Source: Medicago truncatula (taxonomy: Eukaryota; Streptophyta; Magnoliopsida; Fabales; Fabaceae). From it: DNA of 64,000 bases. Under the pieces are notes generated by a model that had not been told where the DNA came from, did no database searches, and saw only the letters and a program-made list of their open reading frames with translations. A program made the translations under genes and the position numbers. Numbering within the stretch: position 1 is the first letter of the stretch; every line of letters starts with the position of its first letter. The DNA lies in contig NC_053045.1 of the NCBI RefSeq assembly GCF_003473485.1, positions 22,170,494 through 22,234,493 of the forward strand. The letters run 5' to 3'. Positions 10,958 through 24,375 of this stretch are shown one piece after another.

Positions 10958-13345
10958 AAGAAATAAGGGATATGCAGGTTATTCCTAGCTTTATACTACA
11001 TAAAGGACTGTGACAAAAGCAAAAATATGGACATAGATGGGAAAGTAGACTAAGCTACCATACGGCTGCAGGTCAAATTTGGCCAATGGGAAACAAAAGG
11101 TAATACACAAAATAAGAAGCATTTAATGGAAGGATTTGGACTGTTTCAAATCTGCAGTGTACAGGACCGTGCGACAGAGAAATCTAACACATGGGATAAT
11201 AAGTAAGATAATAAGTAAGACCCTCTAAGATAATATATTCACAGAAATGCCATGATGCATATCAAAAGAAAATATAGTATATACATGCAAATAAGTAAAT
11301 TAATAAAATAAATATTCATTAATTAAATTAAATAAATATTCACAAATGAAGTAAGTAAATTAATAAAATAAATATTCATGTCTGATCAATAACAATCAAA
11401 AACTCCATAAGCCTATAGAAATGAATAGGGTGATGGTTATCCTTCAAACAAAAAAAAATATTCAAAATCAAGATAAATTTAAAGCAGGGTTACAAATGTT
11501 TCAAGGAAAACATCAATTTAAAATCAAATAATCACAACACCAAGCACAAGGTAGGAGACAAAAACCACACCAATTAACAAGTCAACTTGAATCAGCTACA
11601 ACACACACACAGGGGAAGACATAAAAGATAACTGAGACATCAGCAACCACAAATTAAAAAGATAAAAGAAACATGTCATAATCTAACATACACTGCAGAT
11701 TAAAAAACCAACAAACATCAGGGATCCAAAATAAAAACAACAAAGAATCTATATGAACCTGCAATAAGAATAATCAAACACGCCACCCATCCAAAATCAT
11801 AGCATGCAACATCGCCCATGAGAAATACCACAGGGATTGAAAAAAAACACATTAATTTATCAAATCAAACGAAACCCCAGGATACAAAATCGACCCATCA
11901 AGAACCCAAAGGAAAGGAAAAACAAACTACAAACCAAGGATGTGCCATCAATAACATAGATCGACAAAACATCAATTGCATGCAAATGGGAACCCATTAG
12001 GCGATCAACAGGCAAATCCGAAAAACAAAAACAAAATTAACAAAGGCAAGAAGATACACACAAATAACAGATTTTAAGAAAGGGAACAGATAGAAGACAA
12101 CTCACAGAATTGGAACAACCAAAGAACAAAAGCTGGGCGGATGCAAGGAGAAGAAAGACTCGCCCTATTCTTGCTAGAGGAAAGCATCAGCAAATTGAAT
12201 TTTTCTTTAAAGTATCACAATATAAATGGGAAAATATTGAACCGAGTGCTGGACCAAACAAAGAAATGGTTTTGGAACAAAGGATAAGGCCCAATAGTCT
12301 TGATTAAGGATTGGGCCCAATATGAAATACATGTTGTGAGAGAGGATAAGCCCATCAAAACAATATGAAAAACAGGTTGTGATGGAAATGATAATAATTT
12401 CTACGTTACAGTGCAAAATCTAAGTAGAACATAGACGGGAAATCGATTAAAGAAGCATTTCACATGGATTCGACAAACAAATATGACAGAAAATTTAAAT
12501 ATAAACCAGGAGAAGATAACGTAAAAAAAATAATAATAACCTTGCAAATTAAAACGAAATGAGTAGATAACGACAAAGAATTTACACATGATTGAATAAT
12601 TATGGGGGATCAAAATAACGATGAAAATTTACCTTTATTCTCTCTTAAAAAAGGAACAATACTCTCCAATCCTAAAAACCTCCAATCTAGACAAACTAAT
12701 TCGCGGCCACTTACTACGATGCAACAGGGCATAATGAAATAAATATGTGTGATCGAACCCATTAATCTAGAATACCTTGAAAGAAAAAGATTGCATTCCC
12801 ATCCAATTAAGTAAACAACAGGTATTATTCATTTGATATTATTCATTTGAATGAAAATAACACTCGCGCGTAAAATTTGATCACATGATTTAAAATCTCA
12901 TCGACCAAATGAGGATGCAAATCAACCAACAATGTGAATTATAAACAAATGGACAAACTAATAAGAGGATAGTAGTTTAAATATGGACCTCTAAGAGATA
13001 AATGGCGTTGCATAATTTTACTTCGATGAGGTTAACAAAAGGAAAGCAATAAAGAAGATAAAGCCACAAAAATATAAATGTAGATGTAAATAAAAACACT
13101 GCTAAATTAAGCATACGGCGGAGAATAAGGTGGATTTATTCCAAATAACAGGTGCATAAGACCAACATCACATAAAAGAGACACACAACATAAAAATTCA
13201 AAAGGAACAACATAAGAGGGAGTCCACATCTCCAAACAAAATGAAGCAAACAACAACAAACATAGACACAATGGTTCAATTGATGCACTAATGCAGCCAT
13301 TACTACAAACGATAACTCAGACAGTTCGACAACCAACCACTGCGT
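10958..13345. other. A-rich intergenic DNA downstream of the RPA-like pseudogene
   Basis: The plus strand is strongly A-rich and the minus strand T-rich throughout. This lies 3' of the minus-strand RPA-like pseudogene and may include its old 3' end. Open frames here encode only Lys/Asn/Gln-rich or Phe-rich low-complexity strings. No domain, RNA gene or transposon end was recognised. Confidence 0.5.
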
Positions 13346-15971
13346 TCAACCCTTTCTAATCCTTCCATATTTCTGGGCAAGAGTCTCATCATCAGAGTCA
13401 ACTTCAACAAAGGCAGAAGAAAGATTTCTTTTGGCACCAGATCCATTTGAAAGCAGATTCATGTTCAGCACCAACGGCCAAGGAAGTACTCTCAGCAGAA
13501 CCGGCAACACCAAAGGCAGCCACCACCTCATTCACACTTGCAAGATCATCAACATCAGTCGGGAGATCACTGGAGAATTCCTGTGAATTGAAAAGCTTAA
13601 ATGAATTAACGGATAGGAAATCAACCAGGCAAAGCGTAAATAGTAACAATCTTTGCATCAATTTTAAGACCACAGGAAACCAAAAACAAAGGAAATGGAG
13701 CCAACCTCATCAGCAATTTCAATCCCACTCTTTGGAGTAACAACAACATTAGAAACAAATTCATCGGCTTGGGGGTCTTCCTTTTCTTCAGGTTCAGCAG
13801 GCAAGAGCGAGGTTCCGGGCACAGGATTCTTTGACAACGATTGAACAAAGCAAATATCAAGAAAGGTTAATAAATAACATAAAAGCAATCATGAACTAAA
13901 CAAATTCACAGCTATCATGGAATAAAGATAAGAACCTCGGATGGAGTGTGTTCAACACCAATGGAATCAAAGGATTGAATGACAGAAGGTTCATCACAGA
14001 CCCTCTTAACCCTAAATGACCCATCAAAAAAAATGGTTGGACCACAATATTTCTCAACCTTAAACAACATCTTCTTATCAGCTTGGCAAACTCAGTTGAG
14101 TAGAACCCAGCATTCTCAGCCTTAAAATAACATACAAAATAAGGCATCCAAGGTACTTAATTAGTTAATCAAAAAACTGAAAAATAATACACAGGCAACT
14201 GTAACAACCGATATGGAAAAATACATAAAAGGAGCCACAACAAACATGAACATACCTTTGAGGCAGACACAAGAGAACTACAGGACAAGTTCAGTATATT
14301 CTGGACATCACCAGCAAACATAACAAACACTGCCACGCTGGTTGCATCACTCACATTAATCTTAACCCTATACCTAAGGACAACACAACAAATACATCAT
14401 GCATCAAACTTCAATGTCATTCAGTTCATAATCATATGATGTCTAGATAAACAATAAATCAAAGAAAATAAAACAAATAAACTAAAAACTCGGTAAAGCA
14501 TAAAGAATACATCGTCATACCTAGGCACCATCTGAAAAACGTTCTTGACACATCCCTTACAATAGTACGCTTCGGAATCAGGAGCAACGCTCCGATGGCA
14601 TTTGCAAGCCGGATACCAACAATCCTCGCCATCCACAAAGCCATTAAAAGTCGCATATACGACAAATGTTCCATCCTCAGGAGTATCGTGCAATTGAGCC
14701 AGGGTCTTCTTAGGATGCATGTGTAGGAAATCCTCTTGAACAGACGCCCTTACACATGGACCAAGCTTTGGAACAGAGGAGATATTTATACCAACAGAAG
14801 ACACACTGTCATAAATAAATAAATAAAAACAAAGATAATATGAGGATGTTACATGAAAGGAAATGGACATAGAAGAAAAACAAAAAAAAATCAAACATAA
14901 AACCTTTTCCTAACTCAAGCCGCCTCCTCTATCGGAGGATTTATCAAAATTCGAGTGGTGTTCAAGACATTCTAAAGGGATGCCTTATCTATGAAAATGG
15001 AAAAAAATAGTCACAAATGATAAACTCCATTCCAAATAATACAAGTAACCAAACAAAACAATTACTTGAGAAATGGTTAAAGAAATACCCTTGAAGATTT
15101 TCACTTTGGCAAACTGCACCAACACAACAGGCATCCCATCAACAGCCTTTCGCATAAGCTTGTTCAAAGCATCAACATATTTGCCAAAAAGTGCACACTC
15201 ACAACTTCCACTGAAAATTGAGAATGACAACAAAAAAAAAGAACTAAGAACAGCAGCAAATAGAAACATTATAAAACACAAATGATATGAACAAACAAAC
15301 ACAACAAAAACGATATAGACACAATAATTAAACACAACGATATAGCAATAACATTCAACCAATATGAAAGGTGCACTTACCTATCATCAGTGAGTTGAAA
15401 AACAACCATCTTGGTCACCTTGCCATCTCTAATATACTCCCTCTCATTTGATATACCAGTCATTAAGCCAACAACATCTAGTCAACAGATTACCAACCAT
15501 CAGCAATTTAATTTCATTCAAGAAAACACAAACACAATAACATTCAGAGAGAAAGTATGGAAACATGCTTATTTACCAACTAAATAGTCATAATCGTAGG
15601 TATGAGCGCAAACATCAACAAGTTTGGTCAAAGAAACACCATATTTAGGAATGGTGAAGCTTTCGGAGACCTGAACCTTGGTTGTCATCTGGAAGATAAT
15701 CTTATATGGGTGTTGTGTGGTACGGTATGAGCCAGCACTTGGAGCAACAGAAAAACATGATAGGTTGTAGACCTTCCCCTCACTTAATCTGGACTGGAAA
15801 ACATATAGCAACTGCTTCCTTACACTGGTATGAATCTTGGATCCCTTCACATTTAAAACAACACAATAACAAAATTAGGTCATGGTTGATACTACATCAT
15901 GACCAAGCAAAATAAATAACCAAGTGCTTTTAAATAATTAGGTCATGGTTGATCCCTTCCATAGAGTTTGT

Positions 15972-18151
15972 TGTAACGCCCTGGTCGTTATTTTATTTAT
16001 TTTGGATTTATTTAGAGTCTTTTATGTGATTTTAAATAATATTTGGATTTTATGTGGTGTGTATTATTTCATTATATAGTTTATTTTACTAAAAATTAGA
16101 ATAAGTGGGAATTTAGAATTATTTTGGAGATTGAGGAGTTAATTAGAATTTAATAGAATTAAGGGAAGTTTAATGAAATAAAGGGGGAGTTATAGTTTTG
16201 GGAGTTAGGAAAAGAAAATGTCAGAAGCAGTTTTACGTGAAACAAGTTTTGGGAGAGAAAACCAAGAACAATGGGAGAGAAGAACAAGTAGAGCCGAGAT
16301 CAACCGTGTGTCGTGCGATTTTCTGAATTAAGGTAAGGGTGAGGTTTGCTTCAGTAGAACAGTTATTGAATTCTGAATTTGTGATTTAACATGTTGTTGT
16401 TCTTAGGTTGGATAATTGGGAATTAGGTTTTGAGAATTGTAATTAGTTGTTAATTAGATAGAAAATCCATAGTATTTGTGTACAGATGGTGCTCTGATTA
16501 TAGGTTATTCATAGTCTAATGTTCCAATCAGTTTTGGGGTTGGGTCAATGAAAATTGGGACTTTATGTTTGAAAAGTTGGTGTCCAACGTTTTGCAAATA
16601 AGAGATGATGTGAGTTTTGGGAAATCGATTTTTGGTAGTTGAAACTTGAGTTTTTCGGTAGATTATGATAGTGCTATGTCTCATGAGCGTGTAGGCGAAA
16701 ACGGCATCGAAAACGGGTTAACGGTTTGGTTTTTATGCGCGAAAACGTGAAGGTCGAAAATCTAATACTGTCTGTCAAACCATGATCGTGCCAAGATTCG
16801 GGACCAACGTGCCACGATGTTGATCAGAATTTTAGTTCGTCAGACACTGGAAAAATCATGCCACGATGGGACACCAACGTGCCACGATGCTGTCATCCAA
16901 TAAACCTTAAAAATGCAATTTTCTTCACTCCAAATGCTTCCAAACTTTTTCCTAAGTGTAGGGACTTTATCCTAACCATATAGAGATGTTTTTAGGAAAG
17001 ATATAACGTTGTATAAAGGGTCTAATGAGTTCATGAGTGGTCCTTGGGGTAGGAATGGAAGTGTTTATAAGGGTATAGCCTCTCTATGTATCTAAGCTAA
17101 TATAATTGATGTTGTTGATTACTAATATCTTTGAGTTGTTGAATTCTGTTTGAACGTTTTGAATGGAGCTTGGTATATGAACATGATTAAGATAAATTGT
17201 GCATTTTTTTCTGGATTGTTGGATTGATTAATGATGAACTATTGATGACTGTGTTCTATGTTTACATTCATTAAATCATACAAGTGTTGAGTTATGGAGA
17301 GTTGAGTCATATACATATATATGCATTTGTTGAGTTGTATGTAGATATACACGAGTGGGTCAGTTGCATAATCATAATAAGTGGGAGGGCTTCGGCCTTG
17401 GAACGCCTTGTCGTTCAAAGCGGTGGAACACTTTGTTGTTCAAAGCGGTGTTTAGCGGTGAGGACTTATGTCCTGAAAAATGAATGCTTTAACCATTCTA
17501 TTAGCGGTGAGGGCTCCGGCCCTGAATATGGTACCACATGCATGAGCGGTGTAGAGGATTCTTAGTGGAGTTGTCGAGTGTTGCATGAGTCGATGTTGTG
17601 GGTTTTAATCGTCAATTTGTTGTTGATGTTGGTAATGATGATATTTATATATGTTGATGATTTATTATTATGATAGGGTGTTAGATTCAATTGATGCATT
17701 CATTATCTATCTTTATTGTTGTGAATCTCACCCCTTCTGCTTGAAAATGTTGCCCTTCCTATGGGTAGTTTGCAGGTGATCCTGAGTAGTAGGTGGTGGC
17801 TCAAATGTCTAGGGCTCTGATACGTGGGATGGGATTTTAATGTTTTCTTTCTTTCCTATGTATCAAATTTTGGAACTTGATGTTGTAGCCCTATTTGATT
17901 TTGAATTATGTCGTTGAGGCTTTTATGCCAAGATTTTATTGGAGAATTAACATGTTGGATGTGGTGATTATTTAATGTTATATTTCCGCTGCATAATTAA
18001 TGATGATTTGAAGTTTGTTTAATTAAATAGTTTTTTTTTTATATATTATATTTAAGAAATTTTGAATTAGTAGTGTGACATGCCTGTTTGGGTCATTACT
18101 CTGATGCATGTTTATTTATTAATTAATTGATTTTGGGAACGGGGTGTTACA
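15972..18151 (+). repeat. 5' LTR of the Tekay-like element (2180 bp)
   Basis: Begins TGTAACGCCCTGGTCG and ends GGGGTGTTACA. It matches 24388-26498 with about thirty scattered single-base differences by eye. It keeps a 70-bp stretch near 16825-16895, between two copies of ACCAACGTGCCACGATG, that the 3' LTR has lost. Imperfect repeats around GCGGTG at 17415-17550 give a 93-codon frame in both LTRs that I do not regard as a gene. Confidence 0.93.
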
Positions 18152-18153
18152 AT

Positions 18154-18165
18154 TGGTATCAGAGC
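18154..18165 (+). other. Primer-binding site
   Basis: TGGTATCAGAGC lies two bases after the 5' LTR. It is complementary to the 3' end of initiator methionine tRNA, the usual minus-strand primer of plant LTR retrotransposons. Confidence 0.85.
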
Positions 18166-18281
18166 AGGTTGGTCCGTCCGGCCAAATAGTAGAGTCGTGT
18201 TGAACCACCTAGGATAGAGTGTCAACTCTAAAGTTGATTTTGTTGTTGTTCTGAATTGTTGTTCTTATGTAGAATTCTGAG

Positions 18282-19268
18282 ATGGCTGGTCGTAATGATG
18301 CTGCTATTGCTGCTGCACTAAAGGCTGTTGCTCAAGCTGTAGGACAGCAACCGAACGCTGGAGCTGGTAACGGTGAAGTGAGGATGCTGGAGACCTTTTT
18401 GAGGAATCATCCACCAGCATTCAAAGGAAGGTATGATCCCGATGGTGCCCAGAAGTGGCTTAAGGAGGTGGAACGGATTTTCAAGGTCATGCAATGCTCA
18501 GAGGTGCAAAAGGTGCGGTTCGGAACGCACATGCTAGCTGAGGAGGCAGATGACTGGTGGGTAAGTTTGTTACCTGTGTTGGAACAGGATGGAGCTGCAG
18601 TGACCTGGGCTGTGTTCAGGAGAGAATTCCTGAATAGGTACTTCCCGGAAGATGTCCGAGGAAAGAAAGAGATTGAATTTCTGGAGCTGAAGCAGGGTGA
18701 CATGTCTGTCACAGAGTATGCTGCAAAGTTTGTGGAACTTGCTTAGTTCTACCCTCATTATACTGCGGAGACAGCTGAATTCTCCAAATGTATAAAGTTT
18801 GAGAATGGCTTGAGAGCTGACATCAAGAGAGCCATTGGGTATCAGAAGATCATGAACTTCTCTGAATTGGTAAGTAGCTGCAGAATCTATGAGGAGGACA
18901 CAAAAGCTCATTACAAGGTGATGAGTGATCGAAGGGGCAAAGGACAGCAGAGTCGTCCGAAGCCGTATAGTGCTCCTACTGACAAAGGAAAGCAGAAGTT
19001 GAATGATGAGAGGAGGCCCAAGAGGAGAGATGCTCCTGTTGATATTGTTTGCTATAAGTGTGGCGAGAAAGGCCACAAGAGTAATGTTTGTACTAAAGAT
19101 GAGAAGAAGTGCTTCAGGTGTGGTCAGAAAGGACACACACTAGCTGATTGCAAGCGTGGTGATGTTGTTTGCTATAACTGTGATGAAGAGGGGCATATTA
19201 GCTCGCAATGCAAGAAACCGAAGAAGGTTAGAACCGGTGGGAAAGTGTTTGCATTGACTGGTACGTAG
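18282..19268 (+). pseudogene. gag of the Tekay-like element, one internal stop
   Basis: ATG 18282 opens MAGRNDAAIAAALKAVAQ. The retrotransposon gag fold follows (FLRNHPPAFKGRYDPDGAQ, HMLAEEADDWW, REFLNRYFPEDVRGKKEIEF). TAG at 18744-18746 breaks it after KFVELA. The frame resumes with FYPHYTAETAEFSKC and three CCHC zinc knuckles: CYKCGEKGHKSNVC, CFRCGQKGHTLADC and CYNCDEEGHISSQC. TAG at 19266-19268 ends it where the family normally reads on into protease. Gag packages element RNA in virus-like particles. Confidence 0.88.
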
Positions 19269-22200
19269 ACCACTAGTGAGGATCGACTTATCAGATGTAC
19301 TTGTTTCTTTAATAGTACTCCTTTAGTTGCTATTATAGATACTGGTGCTACTCATTGTTTCATTGCTATTGAATGTGCATATAAGTTGGGTTTGGTTGTG
19401 TCTGATATGAAAGGGGAAATGGTTGTTGAAACTCCAGCTAAGGGTTCAGTAACTACTTCTCTTGTGTGTCTAAGGTGTCCGTTGTCTATGTTTGGTAGAG
19501 TATAGCCGAGTTCATATCAATTGCTTTAGCAAGATGGTGCATTTTTCTTCTGTGGAAGAAGTGGAGTAGAGTTCCTATCTACTAAACAGATGAAGCAGCT
19601 AGAACGTGATGGAATTCTGGTGTATTCTTTAATGGCATATTTGTCGTTAGAAAATCAAGCGGTAATTGACAGGTTACCAGTTGTGAACGAGTTTCCTGAA
19701 GTTTTTCCTGATGAGATTCCAGATGTGCCACCATAAAGGGAGGTTGAATTTTCAATTGACCTTGTTCCAGGAACGAAGCCGGTGTCGATGGCACCTTATC
19801 GTATGTCGGCATCCGAACTTGCTGAATTGAAGAAATAGTTGGAGGACTTGCTTGATAAGAATTTTGTAAGACCAAGTGTTTCACCTTGGGGAGCGTCAGT
19901 GTTGTTGGTTAAGAATAAGGATGGTACTATGAGGTTGTGCATTGATTATCGTCAGTTGAATAAAGTTACAATAAAGAACAGGTATCCACTTCCGAGGATT
20001 GATGACTTAATGGATCAGTTAGTGGGTGCAAAGGTTTTCAGTAAGATTGACTTGAGGTCAGGTTACCACCAGATTAAGGTGAAGGATGAGGATATGCAGA
20101 AGACGGCCTTTAGGACACGATATGGTCATTACGAATACAAGGTGATGCCTTTCGGTGTTACTAATGCACCTGGTGTGTTCATGGAGTATATGAACCGAAT
20201 TTTCCATGCCTACCTGGATAAATTTGTGGTTGTGTTTATTGACGATATTCTGATTTATTCAATGACTGAAGAAGAGCATGCAGAACATCTGAAGATTGTA
20301 TTGCAAATATTGAAAGAAAAGAAGTTGTATGCTAAGTTATCGAAGTGTGAGTTCTGGTTAAGTGAAGTAAGTTTTCTTAGCCACATTATTTCTGGTAGTG
20401 GTATTGCAGTTGATCCATCGAAAGTTGATGTAGTATCACAATGGGAGACTCCGAGGTCAGTGACTGAAATCAGAAGTTTCTTGGGTTTGGCTGGTTATTA
20501 CCGCAGGTTTATTGAAGGATTTTCGAAGTTAGCACTTCTGTTGACTCAGTTAACCTATAAGGGTAAGTCGTTTGTGTGGGATGCTCAGTGTGAGAGTAGT
20601 TTCAATGAGTTGAAGCGAAGATTGACAACTGCTCCTATTTTGATTCTACCGAAGCCGGAAGAACCGTTTGTCGTGTATTGCGATGCGTCTAAGTTGGGCT
20701 TAGGTGGTGTTTTGATGCAAGATGGAAAAGTGGTAGCTTATGCTTCTAGGCAGTTGAGAGTTCATGAAAAGAATTACCCTACGCATGATTTGGAGTTGGC
20801 TGCGGTGGTTTTTGTTTTGAAGATTTGGAGGCATTATTTGTATGGTTCCAGATTTGAAGTATTCAGTGATCACATGAGTTTAAAATATTTATTTGATCAG
20901 AAGGAATTGAACATGAGGTAGAGGAGATGGTTAGAGTTGTTGAAGGACTATGATTTTGGTTTGAATTACCATCCTGGTAAAGCCAATGTGGTTGCAGATA
21001 CGTTGAGCAGGAAGACATTGCATATGTCCGCCTTGATGGTAAAAGAATTCGATTTGTTAGAGCAGTTTAGAGACTTGAGCCTTGTCTGTGAATTGACACC
21101 TCAGAGTATACAGTTGGGGATGCTGAAGATTAATAGTGATTTCTTGAACAGTATACGAGAAACTCAGCAAGTAGATGTTAAGTTTGTTGATTTGATGGTT
21201 GCTGGTAATGGCACTGAGGATAGTGACTTTAAAGTCGATGATCAGGGTGTGTTGAGGTTCATAGGAAGAATTTGTATTCCTGACAATGAAGGGTTGAAAA
21301 AGTTGACTCTGGAGGAAAGTCACAAGAGCAGCTTAAGTATCCATCCGGGAGCTACGAAAATGTATCACGATTTGAAGAAGTTGTTTTGGTGGTCCGGCTT
21401 GAAGCGTGACGTCGCTCAGTTTGTGTATGCGTGTTTGACTTGTCAGATGTAACACCCCGTTTCCCAAAATCAATTAAAATAATAATAATACATCAATCAT
21501 CAGAGTAATCACAACGGGCATGCCACATTTCTTCATTTAAAAATCTTCTAAATAGAGTGTATATAAAAAATCTATTTAATCAAACGTCATTCATAAAATT
21601 GTCATTAAACTTGCAGCGGAATATTTGTAACATCAATAAGTCTACAATAATTATTCTTGGCATGAAAGCCATTTCAACATAAAATTCAATCACAAAGGGC
21701 TACATCAGCAATATTTCAAAAATGATACATAGGAAAGAATTCAAGCAATAAAATCCCATCCCACGTATCAGAGCCCTAGACACTGTGAGCCACCACCTAC
21801 TACTCAGGATCACCTGCAAGTTACCCATAAGAAGGGCAACATTTTCAAGCAGAAGGGGTGAGATTCTCAAACAATAATAATAATATATAATAACATAAAT
21901 GAATCTAACACCCTATCATCATAATCATTCAGCAATTATAGTATAGCATCATTAGCAACTTCATCATCCAACAGTAATAGAAATAGTAAACAATGACTCA
22001 TGCGACAACCTGACTTCACCTCTAAGACTCATGCAAGACATGACAACTCCACTAAGACTCCTCAACAAATGCAACTATGCATGTGGTACCATAACAGGGC
22101 CGAAGCCCTCATCTTTATAGAATGGTTAAAGCATTCTTTTATCAGGACATGAGTCCTCATCATAACATCGTTTTGAACAACATAGTGTTCCATCGTTTTT

Positions 22201-24346
22201 GAACGACAAAGCGTTCCAGGACCGAAGTCCTCATCATAACATCATTTTTATGCTTATGCAACTGACTCCACTTGTGTATATCTGCATACAACTAAACGAC
22301 AAATGCATATGTACTCATATGACTCACCACCCCTTAATGCAACATGTTTCATTCACTTGATTCAAGTATTCCAACATCTTCAAAATTCATAAAAGTTAAC
22401 CAACTAAATATCATCATAAATTAAGTAGGATTTTATGTCTATACAAAGGTTATACAAGCTAGAAGGAACACCTGGAAGTACTCAAAAGGATCCCTTAGTG
22501 CACGAAGCAAGGTTCAGAAAAAGGCTGACTAACACTCAGTTCGCTTAAGCGACGGCTAGCTCACTTAAGCGACCATCTTACAGTAGGTCTGGGTTCAGTT
22601 CGCTTACGGGTCGCTCACGGCTCGCCTAAGCGAATTCTTGGCAGAATCAAACTTAATTTTCTCTTACCAGCTCGCTCACTGTTCGCTTAAGCGAACGGGT
22701 AAAATCTAATTCCTGGGCAGCTACATGAATGTTCGCTTAAGCGACGGGTGCTTCGCTTAAGCGACCACTCATCTGGGCAGGGTAAAAGTTACGATTTTCA
22801 GACTTCTCCTCACTCCAAAAATCCAGTTTTAATCCCCTGATCACCCAAAACGTTTTCCAGAAATGTTTACAAGTCCTATATACAATCAGACATCAAAAGG
22901 AACATCAACTAAACATCAACAACATCAATTCAGCCCAATCAAGCATTCATACAGAACTTCCAAAATTCATCCATCATATTCTATTTTCATTTCAATTACG
23001 ATCAATATCAACAACATGGATTAAGAAATCATACTAATCATTCAAATACAACATTATAAACCTGATTCTTACACCTTTTCTTTCAAAATCATCATTAACC
23101 CTTATTTTCCAAATTTTACCTTAAGAACAGTTTAATTGATTAATTTTCAGAAATTACATATTATGACTATTGAAAGATAATCCCACCCTTACCTTAGAAT
23201 TGCAAAGACAAATAGCACAGCAAAATCAGTTCCTAAAACTGTTTTTCTCTTCTCCACTTGTTTTCACGTTAACTATTTTTCTGACTTTTCTTTCCTTAAC
23301 TCCCTAAAACTATAACTTCTCCTTTTTCATTAAAACCTCCCTTATTACTATTAATTTCTAATTATTCCCCAAACTCTTAATTAATTCCATTATTCATATT
23401 ATTCTTTTTATATTAAATAAATTATATAAATAAATACTACACACCACATATATCACATATATTAATTAAAAACACATAAAAGACTCTAACTAATTCTAAA
23501 AATAATAAAATAACGACTAGGGCGTTACATCAGAAGTCTAAGGTAGAACGTCAGAAGCCTGCAGGGTTCGAAGTTGGGGTTGAGTTCGGCTTATCATCCT
23601 CAGACAGATGGTCAGTCGAAGAGGACGATTCAATCTTTGGAGGATTTACTAAGAGTGTGTGTGTGCTTGAGCAAGGTGGAGCTTGGGATAGTCACCTACC
23701 GTTGATAGAATTCACATACAATAACAGTTACCATTCGAGTATTGGTATGGCACCGTTCGAAGATTTGTATGGTCGGAGGTGTAGGACTCCTTTATGCTGG
23801 TTTGAGTCAGGACAGAGTGTTGTGTTGGGACCAGATTTGGTTCATCAGACTACGGAGAAAGTCAAGGTGATAAGGGAAAAGATGAAAGCGTCGCAGAGTC
23901 GACAGAAGAGTTATCATGACAAGCGTAGGAAGGCCCTTGAGTTTCTGAGGGTTACTCCTATGACGGATGTAGGACGTGCATTGAAGTCGAGGAAGTTGAC
24001 TCCAAAGTTCATTGGTCCGTATCAGATTTCAGAGAGAGTTGGAACTGTGGCATATAGAGTTGGTTTGCCACCACATCTTTCGAACTTGCATGATGTGTTA
24101 CATGTGTCGCAGCTTCGGAAGTATGTAGCGGATCCTTCGCATGTTATTCCGAGAGATGATGTGCAGGTTAGAGACAACCTTATAGTTGAGACATTACCGT
24201 CGAGGATTGAAGACCGTGAAGTGAAGAAGTTGAGAGACAAGGATACTCCTCTAGTAAAGGTTGTTTGGGGTGGAGTAACCGGTGAAAGTTTAACTTGGGA
24301 GCTGGAGAGTAAGATGCGGGAGTCGTATCCAGAGTTGTTTGATTGA
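19269..24346 (+). pseudogene. pol of the Tekay-like element (protease, RT, RNase H, integrase, chromodomain), multiply broken
   Basis: The protease keeps the catalytic DTGATH at about 19340, but its second half is deleted, and stops follow near 19503, 19734 and 19836. Reverse transcriptase is the best-preserved part (19839-20921): [35 protein letters not shown] and the catalytic [11 protein letters not shown]. RNase H follows ([15 protein letters not shown]), with a TAG at 20919-20921 before RRWLELLKDYDF. The integrase zinc finger (HPGATKMYHDLKKLFW...CLTCQ) is cut at 21447 by a solo LTR. Beyond it, the sequence jumps from QKPAG directly to SAYHPQTDG, so most of the DDE catalytic core is missing. 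The C-terminal part (KSRKLTPKFIGPYQI, then a chromodomain-like WGGVTGESLTWELE) ends at TGA 24344-24346. Confidence 0.88.
21448..23529 (-). mobile_element. Antisense solo LTR of a related gypsy family, nested in the integrase
   Basis: Reads TGTAACACCCCGTTTCCC...CTAGGGCGTTACA on the plus strand, that is the reverse complement of an LTR related to the host element's own. The 5-bp duplication TCAGA is present at 21443-21447 and 23530-23534, so this was a real insertion followed by LTR-LTR recombination. It shares the GCGGTG/CCGAAG repeat block with the host LTR but is clearly divergent. Its variable region (22540-22770) is filled with CGCTTAAGCG palindromes instead of the ACCAACGTGCCACGATG repeats. 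Length 2082 bp, no coding sequence. Confidence 0.9.
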
Positions 24347-24375
24347 GGTAAGATTTCGAGGACGAAATTCTCTAA

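Noticed and set aside
12110..12307. Small basic protein beginning MEQPKNKSWADARRR
   Set aside because: It sits in an A-rich region that gives Lys/Asn-rich frames throughout. No homologue or splice signal supports it.
13447..13740. Plus-strand 97-codon frame
   Set aside because: It is the antisense shadow of exons I and J of the RPA-like pseudogene.
17284..17565. A 93-codon frame present in both Tekay-like LTRs (17284-17565 and 25630-25911)
   Set aside because: It has no ATG start, its sequence is imperfect GCGGTG/CCTGAA repeats, and conservation is explained by LTR identity. The divergent sister LTR does not keep the frame.
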